Assembly: GCF_016773205.1 (NCBI RefSeq)
Contig: NZ_JAETWB010000003.1
Span: forward strand, 310,001-374,000
Direction: 5' to 3'
Source: Belnapia arida
Lineage (GTDB): Bacteria; Pseudomonadota; Alphaproteobacteria; Acetobacterales; Acetobacteraceae
DNA: 64,000 nucleotides
Shown in pieces: positions 36,974-45,388 of this stretch (its first letter is position 1; each line of letters begins with the position of its first letter). Position numbers and translations under genes: made by a program. The notes under the pieces were generated by a model. That model ran no database searches, was not told the DNA's origin, and worked only from the letters and a program-made list of their open reading frames with translations.

Positions 36974-37996
36974 ATGATCCAGATGCCGATGCAGGCTGCC
37001 GCCAAGGGCGCCCCGCTCGCCCAGGCCTTCCGCCCGGCGGCGCCCGCCCCGCTGGCCTCCGCTCAGGCCGACCCGCGCCACCTGCTGGACGAGGCGCTGG
37101 TCCGGCTACGCGGCGCGGAGCCGGCGGCGCCGGTGCTGGACGCATTGGCCGACGGGTTGCGTTGGCTGCGCAACACCGCCGCCCCCACCGCCTGGCAGCG
37201 CAGCGTCGCCGCGCTCCGCGCCCACCCGCTGCTGGCATTGCTGCACGAGAACCCCTTCGCCCGGCGCGGCTACCGCAAGCCCCGTGGCTATGCCGGCGAC
37301 GCGCCAATGCTCGACATGCTCTATCGCGGCGAGGCGGCGCTGGAGAACGAGCAGGTCAGTGCCCTCGGCCTCACCCTGTTCCGCCGCGACATCGCCGCCC
37401 CCGCCGCCGCCGCCGCCCGCGTCCGGCTCGCCACCATCGCCGGGCGGATCGACCAGGCGGCCGAGGCGCGGCCTAACCCGCATGTTCTCGCCCTTGGCTG
37501 CGGCCATCTGCGCGAGGCCGAACTCTCCAAGGCCGTCCAGGCCGGGCAGATCGGCCGCTTCGTCGCCCTCGACCAGGACGCCGCCTCCCTCGCGATGGTG
37601 CAGATGGAGCACGCCGCGCGCGGCATCGAAACGCTGCACCGCAGCCCGAAGGCGACCTTCGACGGCACCCTGCCGCGCGGCGGCTTCGACCTCATCTATG
37701 CGACGACGCTGTATGACGACCTCACCGACCGGCTGGCCCATACCGTCACCGCCGCCTGCTTCGCCCTGCTGCGGCCGGGCGGCCGGCTGGTGGTACTGAA
37801 CGCCGACCGTGACATGGCCGATGCCGGCTATCTGGAGGCCTGCTGCGACTGGGTGCGCTTCCTCCGCGACGCGCCGGGGGTCATGCGCCTCGCCCACGGC
37901 ATTCCGCCGGCCGAGACCGCCCTCTGCCGGGTGATCCAGGGCGGCCACCGCGAAACCCAGATGCTCGAGATCATCCGCAGGGGAGAGCGTGCATGA
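36974..37996 (+). CDS. class I SAM methyltransferase of the PRGYAGD type
   Basis: The 340-residue protein has a variable helical N-terminus, then HENPFARRGYRKPRGYAGDAPMLDMLY (about 91-117), a diagnostic motif seen in PhcB-like 3-hydroxy fatty acid methyl ester synthases and related methyltransferases, followed by the SAM-binding HVLALGCGHLREAE at about 170-183 and DLIYATTLYDDL. Enzymes with this motif in Ralstonia make the quorum signal 3-OH PAME; whether this member does is unknown, since only the shared motif is visible. A GAGG site precedes the ATG. Its stop overlaps the start of a 184-residue unknown (ATGA). The haem peroxidase is divergent across about 184 bases. Confidence 0.72.
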   Translation: MIQMPMQAAAKGAPLAQAFRPAAPAPLASAQADPRHLLDEALVRLRGAEPAAPVLDALADGLRWLRNTAAPTAWQRSVAALRAHPLLALLHENPFARRGYRKPRGYAGDAPMLDMLYRGEAALENEQVSALGLTLFRRDIAAPAAAAARVRLATIAGRIDQAAEARPNPHVLALGCGHLREAELSKAVQAGQIGRFVALDQDAASLAMVQMEHAARGIETLHRSPKATFDGTLPRGGFDLIYATTLYDDLTDRLAHTVTAACFALLRPGGRLVVLNADRDMADAGYLEACCDWVRFLRDAPGVMRLAHGIPPAETALCRVIQGGHRETQMLEIIRRGERA

Positions 37997-38547
37997 GACA
38001 TATGCCGCCGCAGGCGATGGTGCCGCAAGGCTTCGTGATGGCGATGCGGGCCAGCCTTGCCGAGGCGTCCTACGACGCGCCGCACCGCCAGGGCCTGCCG
38101 CTTGCCGAGTGGCTGATCCTCTGCCGCTGGGGCGCGGAGGGCGAATACCTCACCATCGCCCAAGCCGGTGCCGCCGAGGGGCCGGCCGATGCGCCGCCGC
38201 CCCTGGGCCTCAGGCCACGCACCACCTTCCTCGGCTTGCGCCTGGCCGGGGGCGGGGAGGGGGAGAGTTTCCTCCTCGCCCGCTACCTGCCGGCCGGGAT
38301 GGCGGTCGCCGGCACCTTCCAGCCGAGCGACGGGATCGCCCGCCTGTTCGGCCCGGCGAGCGCACTGCGGCTGGAGGCGGCCGGCCGCTCTGCCTTCCGC
38401 CGCGGCCTTGGCGAGGCAGGGGAGGTGCGGATCGACGTGCCCGACCCGTCACTCGGCGGAGCGGAGGCCCTGTCCTGGCGGATGGAGGGCTGGCGTGCCC
38501 CTTGGCTCGGCGAATTCCTGGCACCCCGGGAGCCCCCGCCGCATTGA
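37993..38547 (+). CDS. uncharacterised protein coupled to the methyltransferase
   Basis: The 184-residue product starts inside the methyltransferase stop (ATGA) and should be co-produced. It has no signal peptide, membrane segment or cysteine-rich motif; composition is acidic/Ala-Gly-rich with beta-strand-like runs (AEWLILCRWGAEGEYLTIAQAG, TTFLGLRLAGGGEGESFLLARYL). I do not recognise it. Coupling suggests it is a subunit or chaperone of the methyltransferase. Its stop overlaps a perfect -35 box for tRNA-Tyr. Confidence 0.6.
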   Translation: MRHMPPQAMVPQGFVMAMRASLAEASYDAPHRQGLPLAEWLILCRWGAEGEYLTIAQAGAAEGPADAPPPLGLRPRTTFLGLRLAGGGEGESFLLARYLPAGMAVAGTFQPSDGIARLFGPASALRLEAAGRSAFRRGLGEAGEVRIDVPDPSLGGAEALSWRMEGWRAPWLGEFLAPREPPPH

Positions 38548-38572
38548 CAGGGCGGGGTGAAGCCGGATATCC
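38544..38572 (+). promoter_or_regulatory. candidate tRNA-Tyr promoter
   Basis: A perfect TTGACA (38544-38549) is followed after 16-18 bases by GATATC/TATCCC, 13-18 bases before the mature tRNA 5' end. The -35 box covers the TGA stop of the preceding gene. A G+C-rich discriminator (ccccccggctccgc) fits a stringently controlled promoter. Confidence 0.5.
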
Positions 38573-38584
38573 CCCCGGCTCCGC

Positions 38585-38666
38585 GGAGGGGTGCCCGAGT
38601 GGCTAAAGGGGGCGGACTGTAAATCCGCTGGCTTCGCCTACGTTGGTTCGAATCCAACCCCCTCCA
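38585..38666 (+). tRNA. tRNA-Tyr, anticodon GTA
   Basis: The 82-base gene folds as a class II tRNA: acceptor GGAGGGG/CCCCTCC, D-arm around cccgagtggctaaaggg, anticodon stem GCGGA/TCCGC with loop ctGTAaa, a long variable arm (TGG-CTTC-GCC type) and T-arm GTTGG-TTCGAAT-CCAAC, discriminator A. The 3' CCA is not encoded (TTT follows). It reads UAC/UAU codons. The Gfo/Idh gene ends 10 bases beyond on the other strand. Confidence 0.95.
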
Positions 38667-38676
38667 TTTTCCCTCC

Positions 38677-39924
38677 TCAGGCCGGATCGGGGCCCCGCGT
38701 CGGCCCCGGCGGCGGCTCCAGCCGCATCGGCTTCCCCTCCTTCGCCGAGCGGTACAGCGCCTCCATCAGCGCTTGGTCCTGCACGCCCTCCTCGCCCGGC
38801 GTATGCGGCTTCCTTCCGTCCCGCACGCAGGCGGCGAAATGGTCGATCTCCTGCGCGAACTGGTTCTTCGGCTTGATGATCCGCTCCTCCTCCGCCCCGA
38901 CCTCGCCGACCCGGCGCTGCACGACGAGGCGCTGGCCCTGATAGGCGAAGGCATGCGGCATCTCGATGCTGCCCCGTTCGAAATGCAGCCGCAGGCTCCG
39001 GTTCTCATAGGTTCCGTAGCTGCTCAGCGCGTTGGCGATCACGCCCGAGGGGAAGCGGAGCTGGAAGGCGATGCTCTCCTCCACCTCGGCGAAGCGCGCA
39101 TCCCCGGCCGGGCTGTAGGTGGTGGCGAAGGCCTCCACCGGCTCCTCCCCGGTCAGGTAGCGCGCCGCGTTGAGGCAGTAGAGGCCGATATCCGGCAGCG
39201 CCCCGCCGCCTGCCATCTGGCGGTTGTAGCGCCATTGCGGCCCGGGCCCGTTGGCCTGGGTATTGGCTGCCTCGATGAAGCGCAGCCGCCCCAGTTCCCC
39301 GCTGCGGATGAGGGCGATCGTCGCCCGGTGATGCGGCTGGTACTGCGAGCGATAGGCGATCATCAGCCGCACCCCCGCACGCTCGCAGGCGCTGGTCATG
39401 GCCTGGCAGTCGGCGAGGCTGTTGGCCATCGGCTTCTCGCAGAGCACATGGCGGCCGATGGCCGCCGCGCGCTCCGTGAACTCGCGGTGCATGGCGTTGG
39501 GCAGGGCGATGTAGACCGCCTGCACCGCCGGGTTCTCCCGCAACCGCTCGAACTCGTCATAGCCGTGGACGGCCGTATCCGGGATGCCGTGCTGGGCCGC
39601 GACCACGCGCGCCTTCTCCGGGCTGCCGCTGACGAGGGCGACGGGCCGCGCCTCCCTGCATTCGGCGAGGGCGGGCAGCACTTCCTCCAGCGAGATGCGG
39701 CCGAGGCCGACTACGGCGAAGCCGATCCGTTCCCCTGGTGGCTGCGGCTGCGGGGCGCCGCCGCCGGGCGGGTCGGCCGGCCCGCGCCAGTCGGGGAATT
39801 GTACCCGCCCGTTCTCCACCCGGCCGCTGTCGATGGGCGAGGGCGGCGGATAGCCCGCGCCGCCGGCGCCGAGCGCGGCGGCGGCGAGGACGAGGCCGCG
39901 GCGCGGCAGGTCATGATCGGCCAT
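38677..39924 (-). CDS. Gfo/Idh/MocA family oxidoreductase with Tat-like signal
   Basis: A 415-residue NAD(P)-dependent oxidoreductase resembling glucose-fructose oxidoreductase. The N-terminus DLPRRGLVLAAAALGAGGAG looks like a twin-arginine export signal, as for Zymomonas GFOR. Then come a proline-rich stretch, the Rossmann segment IGFAVVGLGRISLEEVLPAL, AVYIALPNAMHREFTERAA and HVLCEKPMANS with the conserved EKP lysine, and the C-terminal beta-sheet domain (ALPDIGLYCLNAARYLTGEEP). Such enzymes oxidise or transhydrogenate sugars with tightly bound NADP in the periplasm. The ATG at 39924 is the first that gives the signal. The adjacent upstream region contains AT-rich sequence up to the divergent RTX gene. 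Substrate unknown. Confidence 0.82.
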   Translation of the reverse strand: MADHDLPRRGLVLAAAALGAGGAGYPPPSPIDSGRVENGRVQFPDWRGPADPPGGGAPQPQPPGERIGFAVVGLGRISLEEVLPALAECREARPVALVSGSPEKARVVAAQHGIPDTAVHGYDEFERLRENPAVQAVYIALPNAMHREFTERAAAIGRHVLCEKPMANSLADCQAMTSACERAGVRLMIAYRSQYQPHHRATIALIRSGELGRLRFIEAANTQANGPGPQWRYNRQMAGGGALPDIGLYCLNAARYLTGEEPVEAFATTYSPAGDARFAEVEESIAFQLRFPSGVIANALSSYGTYENRSLRLHFERGSIEMPHAFAYQGQRLVVQRRVGEVGAEEERIIKPKNQFAQEIDHFAACVRDGRKPHTPGEEGVQDQALMEALYRSAKEGKPMRLEPPPGPTRGPDPA

Positions 39925-40171
39925 GGAGGGAGCTCCCTTGCGTCCCCGCCGAACGGGCGGCCCTGCCACGGGTTGCCATGCGGCCCGGCATCGTAACGAA
40001 CGCAGCGGCAGGGCCGGATCAATACGGACGATGTATCCAGAATGATTTATCCGGAAATATCTATCTGACGACCGTGATTTTCTAAGCATGTACTGGCATG
40101 CTTCAACACCCCGGCGGCCGGTGGCAGTACCGGCGAAGACCCTGCCCGCCCGGCCGTCGGAGGATTTTACC
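39925..40171. other. AT-richer intergenic region between divergent genes
   Basis: This 247-base stretch separates the divergent Gfo/Idh and small RTX genes. Bases about 40018-40090 are unusually AT-rich for this genome and probably hold promoters for both directions, but no hexamer pair was convincing. A GCATG-tactg-GCATGC near-palindrome lies at about 40085-40101. Confidence 0.4.
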
Positions 40172-40984
40172 ATGTCGCGACCCACACCAATTTCCGGAAC
40201 CAGCCGCGCTGACTACCTCCTCGGCTCCTTCCGGGCCGAGACGCTGGACGGGCTGGCCGGCAACGACACCATCCTGGCCGGCGGCGGCAGTGACCTGATC
40301 TACGGCAACGGCCCCGAAGGCGGCTTCGGCAACCCCCTGGCCGGGCCTGGCAAAAACCTGATCTTCGCCGGCCTCGGCAACGACACCATCTTCGCCGGCT
40401 ACCAGGCCGACACGGTGCATGGTGGTGGCGGCGACGACAGCATCGACGGTGCCGGCGTCTTCGCCTCCAGCGGGGCAGGCGGCTCCATCACCGCGGCGCG
40501 CGACCTCGGCGACCTGCTCGACGGCGGCGCAGGACAGGACCGCATCGACGGCGAGGGCGGCAATGACACGCTGTTCGGCGGCAGCGGGAATGATGTCCTG
40601 ATCGGCAATCTCGGCCGCGACGAGATGGCCGGCGGCCGGGGCCAGGACGTCTTCCAATTCGCCTTCCGCTCGGCCCCCGGCGTCTTCGCCTCCGATACCG
40701 GCACCGATGCCGCGACACGCGACGAGATCCTCGACTTCCGCCCGGGCCAGGACCGGATCGACCTGCACGCCTTTGCCAACTGGACCGACGGGACGAAGGC
40801 GCCGGTCTTCCTCGGCGGCAAGGATTTCACCGGCGACGACGCGATGCAGGTCCGCACCGTGACCGAGGGCGACCACACCGTCGTGCAGTTCTACGTGCCC
40901 TTCGCCTATGCCCCGCCGCCGACCACCTACGAGATCGAACTGGCCGGCCACCACGTCCTGCAGGCCAGCGACTTCATTCTCTGA
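40172..40984 (+). CDS. small RTX-type calcium-binding protein
   Basis: A 270-residue protein with RTX nonapeptide-like repeats: GLAGNDTILAGGGSDLIYG, GLGNDTIFAGYQADTVHGGGGDDSIDGAG, GGAGQDRIDGEGGNDTLFGGSGNDVLIG, then a globular C-terminal domain ending with TYEIELAGHHVLQASDFIL, typical for type I secretion signals. RTX turns bind Ca2+ and fold outside the cell. ATG at 40172 follows GGAGG at 8 bases; the frame is open to 40088. No protease motif was seen, so the role may be structural or as an ion-dependent secreted factor. No transporter genes nearby. Confidence 0.82.
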   Translation: MSRPTPISGTSRADYLLGSFRAETLDGLAGNDTILAGGGSDLIYGNGPEGGFGNPLAGPGKNLIFAGLGNDTIFAGYQADTVHGGGGDDSIDGAGVFASSGAGGSITAARDLGDLLDGGAGQDRIDGEGGNDTLFGGSGNDVLIGNLGRDEMAGGRGQDVFQFAFRSAPGVFASDTGTDAATRDEILDFRPGQDRIDLHAFANWTDGTKAPVFLGGKDFTGDDAMQVRTVTEGDHTVVQFYVPFAYAPPPTTYEIELAGHHVLQASDFIL

Positions 40985-41005
40985 CCACGGGCGGCGGGGA
41001 GCGGC

Positions 41006-41986
41006 TCAGTCGGGCTTCACCCCCGCCTCCTGGATCACCTGCCGCCACCGTGCCAGCTCACCGGTGACGAGCGCGGCATACTCCGCCGGCCCCATCTGCC
41101 CCGGGAGCACACCGAGGCCGGCGAAACGCTCCCTGACGCGCGTATCCGCCAGCGCCCCTTCGATCGCCGCCTGCCAGCGCCCGGTGACGGCAGGCGGCAG
41201 CCCGGCCGTCATCGAGAAGCCGAACCAGTTGGTGCTCTGGACGGCAGGGAAGCCGGCCTCGGCGAAGCTCGGCACCTCCGGCAGCGCGGCATCCCGCACC
41301 GCCTCGCTGGTGCCGAGCGCGCGCAGCCGCCCGGCGCGGAGATGCGGCAGGGCGATCGGCAGGCTCTCCATCACCGCCGGGATCTGCCCGCCCATCGCAT
41401 CCGCCAGCGCCGGGGCGGAGCCGCGATAGGGCACATGCGTCAGCTCCACCCCGGCGGCACGGGCGAGCAGCACGCCGGTCAGGTGGTTCATCGTGCCGTT
41501 GCCGCCGGTGCCGAAGGCGAGCCCGCCCGGCCGCCCGCGTGCCAGGGCCAGGAACTCGCCGAGGCTCTGCGCCGGCACGCCCGGATTGACGACGAGCACG
41601 CTCGGGAAGGTGCCGACCAGCGCGACATGGGTGAAATCCGCCACCGGGTCATAGGGGACGGCCGGGTAAAGCACCGGCCCGATCCCGTGCGATGCCGCGC
41701 TCGACATCATCACCAGATGCGCATCGCCCCGCGCCCTGGAGAGGATTTCCGCCCCCACCATGCCGCCCGCGCCCGGTCGGTTCTCGACGACGATGGGCTG
41801 GCCGAGCCCGCTGCCGATCTGCTCCGCGAGGATGCGCGAAAGCGTATCCGCCGCCCCGCCGGGCGGGAAATTCACCACCCAGCGGATCGGCCGCTCCGGC
41901 CAGGCGGGTTGCGCAAGGGCAGCCGGCCCACCGAGCAGGGCGGGCAGGGCAAGCAGGGCACGGCGGGGGAGGGGCATCGCGGTCAT
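41006..41986 (-). CDS. Bug family solute receptor
   Basis: The 326-residue periplasmic receptor has a leader with LPRRALLALPALLGGPAALA and the Bug signature WPERPIRWVVNFPPGGAADTLSR, VVENRPGAGGMVGAE, VELTHVPYRGSAPALADAMGG. ATG at 41986 is chosen; 41977 and 42010 are alternatives. It is the last gene of a minus-strand group, SDR-amidohydrolase-NTF2-like-Bug, with gaps of 18-44 bases, so its ligand is probably the amidohydrolase substrate, possibly a nitrogen-containing ring. No TctAB permease nearby. Confidence 0.9.
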   Translation of the reverse strand: MTAMPLPRRALLALPALLGGPAALAQPAWPERPIRWVVNFPPGGAADTLSRILAEQIGSGLGQPIVVENRPGAGGMVGAEILSRARGDAHLVMMSSAASHGIGPVLYPAVPYDPVADFTHVALVGTFPSVLVVNPGVPAQSLGEFLALARGRPGGLAFGTGGNGTMNHLTGVLLARAAGVELTHVPYRGSAPALADAMGGQIPAVMESLPIALPHLRAGRLRALGTSEAVRDAALPEVPSFAEAGFPAVQSTNWFGFSMTAGLPPAVTGRWQAAIEGALADTRVRERFAGLGVLPGQMGPAEYAALVTGELARWRQVIQEAGVKPD

Positions 41987-42030
41987 CCAGGCAGGTTTTC
42001 CCTTCTCCATGCCAATGCCGTGCCAGCCCC

Positions 42031-42393
42031 TCAGCCCATGCGGAACAGGAAACGCTCCTCCACCACCTTGCCCTCGCGGACCGTGTAGAGGCCGATCTCC
42101 TCCATCTGCATCCGCTGACCGGAGGCCTTCCGGGTGACGTCGAGGTGGAAGCGGAGCGCGAACTGGTCCCCGTTCACGTAGGGGCCATGGGTTTCGGCGC
42201 TGTGGATCTCATGGTTGGCGTACCACCACTCGCCCTTGCCCTGCACCGCAGCGCGCCCGTGCAGAACAGCCATCTCGCCCGGCATCGGCTCGATGCTGAC
42301 GATCTCCTCCGCCCAGAAGCGCTCGCCCGCCTCCTCGAACCGCCCGGCCTTGCAGAGTGCGGCGAATTCCGCCGCGACGGCTTGCGTGTCCAT
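42031..42393 (-). CDS. NTF2-like/SnoaL family protein
   Basis: A 120-residue protein with the NTF2-like cone fold pattern: helix-rich start ([21 protein letters not shown]), then beta strands with [41 protein letters not shown] and [21 protein letters not shown]. Members are small-molecule isomerases, cyclases or binding proteins. It is in a catabolic operon between the amidohydrolase and Bug genes and could process a ring-opened intermediate. ATG at 42393 has a GGGAGGGG ribosome site. Confidence 0.75.
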   Translation of the reverse strand: MDTQAVAAEFAALCKAGRFEEAGERFWAEEIVSIEPMPGEMAVLHGRAAVQGKGEWWYANHEIHSAETHGPYVNGDQFALRFHLDVTRKASGQRMQMEEIGLYTVREGKVVEERFLFRMG

Positions 42394-42427
42394 GCCCCAC
42401 CCCTCCCGTTCGGATCGGGCAAGGTTA

Positions 42428-43936
42428 TCAGCCCGGCGCGTCGCAGAGATAGCGCCTCGCATGATAGGGCTGCGCCGCGATGGCCGGGCAGAAGCTCGCC
42501 ACCACCGGCTCCAGCTTGGCATACAGATCGTGCCATTCGGCATTCAGCGCCTCGAGCCTCTCCCGCGCCGCCTCCGCCTCCCGCGCCAGCCTCGCCAGGT
42601 CGATCCCCACATGCCGCCCGTTGCGGAAGATGAAGCGCCCACCCGTCATCACGTGCCGCACCCCGCCGCCATCCTCGCTGTGCACGATCTGGTTGGTGGA
42701 CCAGTGATGCGGCACCCAGTTGATGCTGCCGAGGTCGAGGAAGACGATATCCGCCTTGTAGCCCGGCGCGATCAGGCCGAGGTCCTTGAAGCCCAGCGCC
42801 CGCGCCGAGCCGACCGTCGCCGCCCGGTAGACCTCGTCGGAACTCGCCCAGAAGCGCGGGTCGGGCGTCTGCACCTTGGAGAGCATGGAGGCGTAGCGCA
42901 TCGCCTCGTACATGTTCTGGTTGTCGGCGCTGCTCGCCCCGTCGGTGCCGATGCCGACGTTGCAGCCGGCATCGAGCGCCCGCCGCAGCGGGAACATGCC
43001 GTTGCCGAGCCGCATGTTGCTGCCCGGGTTGTGCGCGATGGAGGCGCCGCGATCGGCCATCCGCCGCAGGTCGTCGTCATCCATCCAGACGCCATGTGCC
43101 GCGGTGAAGTCCGGCCCCAGCAGCCCGAGCGCATCGAGATGCGCCACCAGCGTCTTCCCGTATCTCTGCCGGCCCACCACTGCCTGCACCTTGCTCTCGC
43201 CGACATGGCTGTGCAGGCCGACGCCATGCTCGCGTGCCAGCCGGGCGCAACCACACAGGAACTCATCGGCGCAATGCAGCGGGATCGTCGGCGCGACGGC
43301 AGCGCGGATGTCCTGCCCCGACCAGCGCCAATGCCGCAGCACCTCGCCGATGGCGCCAAGCGTCTGCTCGGCCGGCATCGTCCGGAGCCGCGCCACCTGG
43401 CCCTGCAAGGCCTCCGGCAGCGCGTCCATCAGCCCGGGGATCGCCTCATACAGTGTCCGGTCGGCGACCATCGGCGCGATCACCGCGCGCATCCCGGCCT
43501 CGGCATAGGCCGCCGCGGCCGCATCCAGCCCGTCGCGGGAGGGCAGGGAGAATTCGTAGTAGAGGTCATAGACCGCGGTGCAGCCCTTCGCCACCATCTC
43601 GGCGGCGCAGATCAACGTAGTGAGCTTCTTGTCCTCGACGCTCCGCCCGCCGCCGATCCAGGGCGAGGCGGCGAGCAGCAGCTCCAGCGTCCACCGGTCG
43701 CCCATCCCCTTGGAGAGGCCGCTATGGCCATGGGTATGGGCGTTGACGAGGCCGGGATGCATCAGCAGCCCCGCGGCATCGAAGACCGCTGCGCCCTCCG
43801 GCGCCGCGAGGCCGGTGCCGACGGCGCGGATCACCCCGTCCTCGATCAGCACATCCGCCGGCACGCCCCGCCGCCGCGCCGGGTCGGCCAGCAGCGCGCC
43901 GCGGACCAGCAGGAATCCCTTTTCGCTGTTGGCCAT
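42428..43936 (-). CDS. amidohydrolase family protein (cytosine deaminase/chlorohydrolase type)
   Basis: The 502-residue TIM-barrel enzyme shows the metal site typical of the TrzN/AtzA/SAH deaminase branch: [14 protein letters not shown] (H67, H69), [22 protein letters not shown], and [13 protein letters not shown] with the catalytic Asp. Such enzymes deaminate or dechlorinate purines, pyrimidines, triazines or thioadenosines with one Zn or Fe ion. It follows the SDR by 18 bases and precedes an NTF2-like protein, forming a catabolic operon. It is longer than typical members by a C-terminal helix ([18 protein letters not shown]). Substrate not known. Confidence 0.83.
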   Translation of the reverse strand: MANSEKGFLLVRGALLADPARRRGVPADVLIEDGVIRAVGTGLAAPEGAAVFDAAGLLMHPGLVNAHTHGHSGLSKGMGDRWTLELLLAASPWIGGGRSVEDKKLTTLICAAEMVAKGCTAVYDLYYEFSLPSRDGLDAAAAAYAEAGMRAVIAPMVADRTLYEAIPGLMDALPEALQGQVARLRTMPAEQTLGAIGEVLRHWRWSGQDIRAAVAPTIPLHCADEFLCGCARLAREHGVGLHSHVGESKVQAVVGRQRYGKTLVAHLDALGLLGPDFTAAHGVWMDDDDLRRMADRGASIAHNPGSNMRLGNGMFPLRRALDAGCNVGIGTDGASSADNQNMYEAMRYASMLSKVQTPDPRFWASSDEVYRAATVGSARALGFKDLGLIAPGYKADIVFLDLGSINWVPHHWSTNQIVHSEDGGGVRHVMTGGRFIFRNGRHVGIDLARLAREAEAARERLEALNAEWHDLYAKLEPVVASFCPAIAAQPYHARRYLCDAPG

Positions 43937-43954
43937 CCTGTCCCCCTGTCGACG

Positions 43955-44707
43955 CTAGGATGCCAGGTATCCGCCATCCACATGCAGCTCGGCCCCGGTG
44001 ACGTAGGAGGACTCGTCCGAAGCGAGGAACAGGATGGCCCGCGCCACCTCGTCGACCTCCCCCGAGCGCCCGAGCGGCACATGCCCCAGCATCTTCGCCC
44101 TGAACACCGGATCGGCCGTTGCGCCGGAGGTCCGCATCGGCGGCATGAGCCCGGGATGGATTGTGTTGACCCGGATCTTCGCCGCGCCTTCCTGCACCGC
44201 CACCGACTTGGTCAGCAGCCGCACGGCGGCCTTCGAGGCGTTGTAGGCGCAATGGATGCGCTCCTGCCCCACATTCCCCGAGATGGAGGAGAGGTTGACG
44301 ATGGAGCCGCCGCCCCGCCGCCGCATCGCCGCCACCCCATGCTTCACCCCGAGGAAGGTGCCGCGGGCGTTGACGGCCATGATCCGGTCCCAGAGGCCGG
44401 TGTCGTAGAGGTCGTTGGTCGCGCTGCCCGAGATGCCGGCATTGTTGACCAGGATGTCGAGCCCGCCCCATGCCCCGGTGACGGTGGCAAGGGCCGCCTC
44501 CCAGTCCGTCTCCTCCGCCACGTCGAGGCGGATGAACCGAGCCGTCCCGCCCGCCGCCGCGATCCCGGCGGCGACGGCCTCGCCCTCCGTCTCCAGCATG
44601 TCGGCGACGGCGACCTTCGCCCCCTCGGCGGCCATCAGCCGCGCCGTCGCCGCCCCCATGCCGGAGGCAGCCCCCGTGACGAGGGCGATCTTGTTGGCAA
44701 GGCGCAT
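43955..44707 (-). CDS. short-chain dehydrogenase/reductase (SDR)
   Basis: A 250-residue classical [27 protein letters not shown], the catalytic Ser in [10 protein letters not shown], YxxxK in [16 protein letters not shown], and the C-terminal [15 protein letters not shown] typical of 3-ketoacyl reductase-like enzymes. ATG at 44707 has GGAAGT upstream. It opens the minus-strand operon with an amidohydrolase (18-base gap). It would oxidise an alcohol formed in the same pathway; substrate unknown. A second SDR lies at 4672-5427. Confidence 0.88.
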   Translation of the reverse strand: MRLANKIALVTGAASGMGAATARLMAAEGAKVAVADMLETEGEAVAAGIAAAGGTARFIRLDVAEETDWEAALATVTGAWGGLDILVNNAGISGSATNDLYDTGLWDRIMAVNARGTFLGVKHGVAAMRRRGGGSIVNLSSISGNVGQERIHCAYNASKAAVRLLTKSVAVQEGAAKIRVNTIHPGLMPPMRTSGATADPVFRAKMLGHVPLGRSGEVDEVARAILFLASDESSYVTGAELHVDGGYLAS

Positions 44708-44755
44708 CGGACTTCCTTTCCCTGGTCTTTCGGGCAGCCTTGCGCAACCGCGGCC

Positions 44756-44784
44756 TTGACGCCACCCCCGGCGCGGGGCATATC
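44756..44784 (+). promoter_or_regulatory. candidate sigma70 promoter for rpmB
   Basis: TTGACG (44756-44761) is separated by 17 bases from CATATC (44779-44784), about 67 bases before the rpmB ATG. The region also lies upstream of the divergent SDR. Confidence 0.45.
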
Positions 44785-44851
44785 GCCCCACCTTCCACAC
44801 CACCGCGCGCGGGGTCCGTCCTGCGCGCCCCTACGCTTGGGATTTTGCATC

Positions 44852-45154
44852 ATGGCCCGCCGCTGCGGCATCACCGGCAAGGGCGTCCTGACGGGTAACA
44901 ACGTCAGCCACGCCAACAACAAGACGCGGCGTCGCTTCCTGCCCAACCTGCAGGAGACGTCCTTCTTCTCGGACGTGCTGGCCACCAGCATCCAGCTGCG
45001 CCTGACGACCAACGGCATCCGCACCATCGAGCACAATGGCGGCCTCGACGCCTTCCTGCTCGGCACGCCGAACCGCCGCCTGCCGGAAGAGGCGCAGGTG
45101 CTGAAGCGCCGCATCATCCGCGCCCAGGCGAAGAAGGCCGCCGCCGCCGCCTGA
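44852..45154 (+). CDS. rpmB: 50S ribosomal protein L28
   Basis: The 100-residue alphaproteobacterial L28 begins [20 protein letters not shown], with [15 protein letters not shown] and [21 protein letters not shown], ending in a basic Ala/Lys tail. It belongs to the large ribosomal subunit. It is a single-gene unit with its own promoter-like sequence and a strong terminator right after its stop. Length and motifs match the family, which is longer in alphaproteobacteria than in E. coli (78 residues). Confidence 0.97.
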   Translation: MARRCGITGKGVLTGNNVSHANNKTRRRFLPNLQETSFFSDVLATSIQLRLTTNGIRTIEHNGGLDAFLLGTPNRRLPEEAQVLKRRIIRAQAKKAAAAA

Positions 45155-45180
45155 GCCGCCTGCCAGTGCGGTGACGAGGA

Positions 45181-45205
45181 AGCCGGGCGAGAGCCCGGCT
45201 TTTTT
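45181..45205 (+). terminator. intrinsic terminator after rpmB
   Basis: AGCCGGGC and GCCCGGCT form a perfect 8-bp stem with a GAGA loop, followed by a T run (45200-45205). It lies 26 bases after the rpmB stop and 3 bases before the end of the convergent DUF2783 gene. It is the clearest terminator in the window. Confidence 0.9.
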
Positions 45206-45208
45206 GCG

Positions 45209-45388
45209 TCAGTCGAGATCCTTGAGCGCCACCCCGATCGCCGCCGCCACGCGCTCCGTATCGCCGAGCTCCCGCCCCAGCAGCAGGGCAAGCTTCGCCA
45301 AGAACAGCGCCTCCCGCTCCGGCCCCGCCGCGGCGATGGCCTCGGCGAGCTGCTCCCAGAGCCGCTCGGTCATCGCCTCCTCGCTCAT
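45209..45388 (-). CDS. DUF2783 domain protein
   Basis: A 59-residue protein, too short to stand out on its own, with the helical DUF2783 pattern: ERLWEQLAEAIAAAGPEREALFLAKLALLLGRELGD. DUF2783 genes are often found beside flavin monooxygenases of this type. Its ATG lies in the stop of the monooxygenase (ATGA overlap), so both are made together. It may stabilise or regulate the monooxygenase. Function not established. Confidence 0.78.
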   Translation of the reverse strand: MSEEAMTERLWEQLAEAIAAAGPEREALFLAKLALLLGRELGDTERVAAAIGVALKDLD

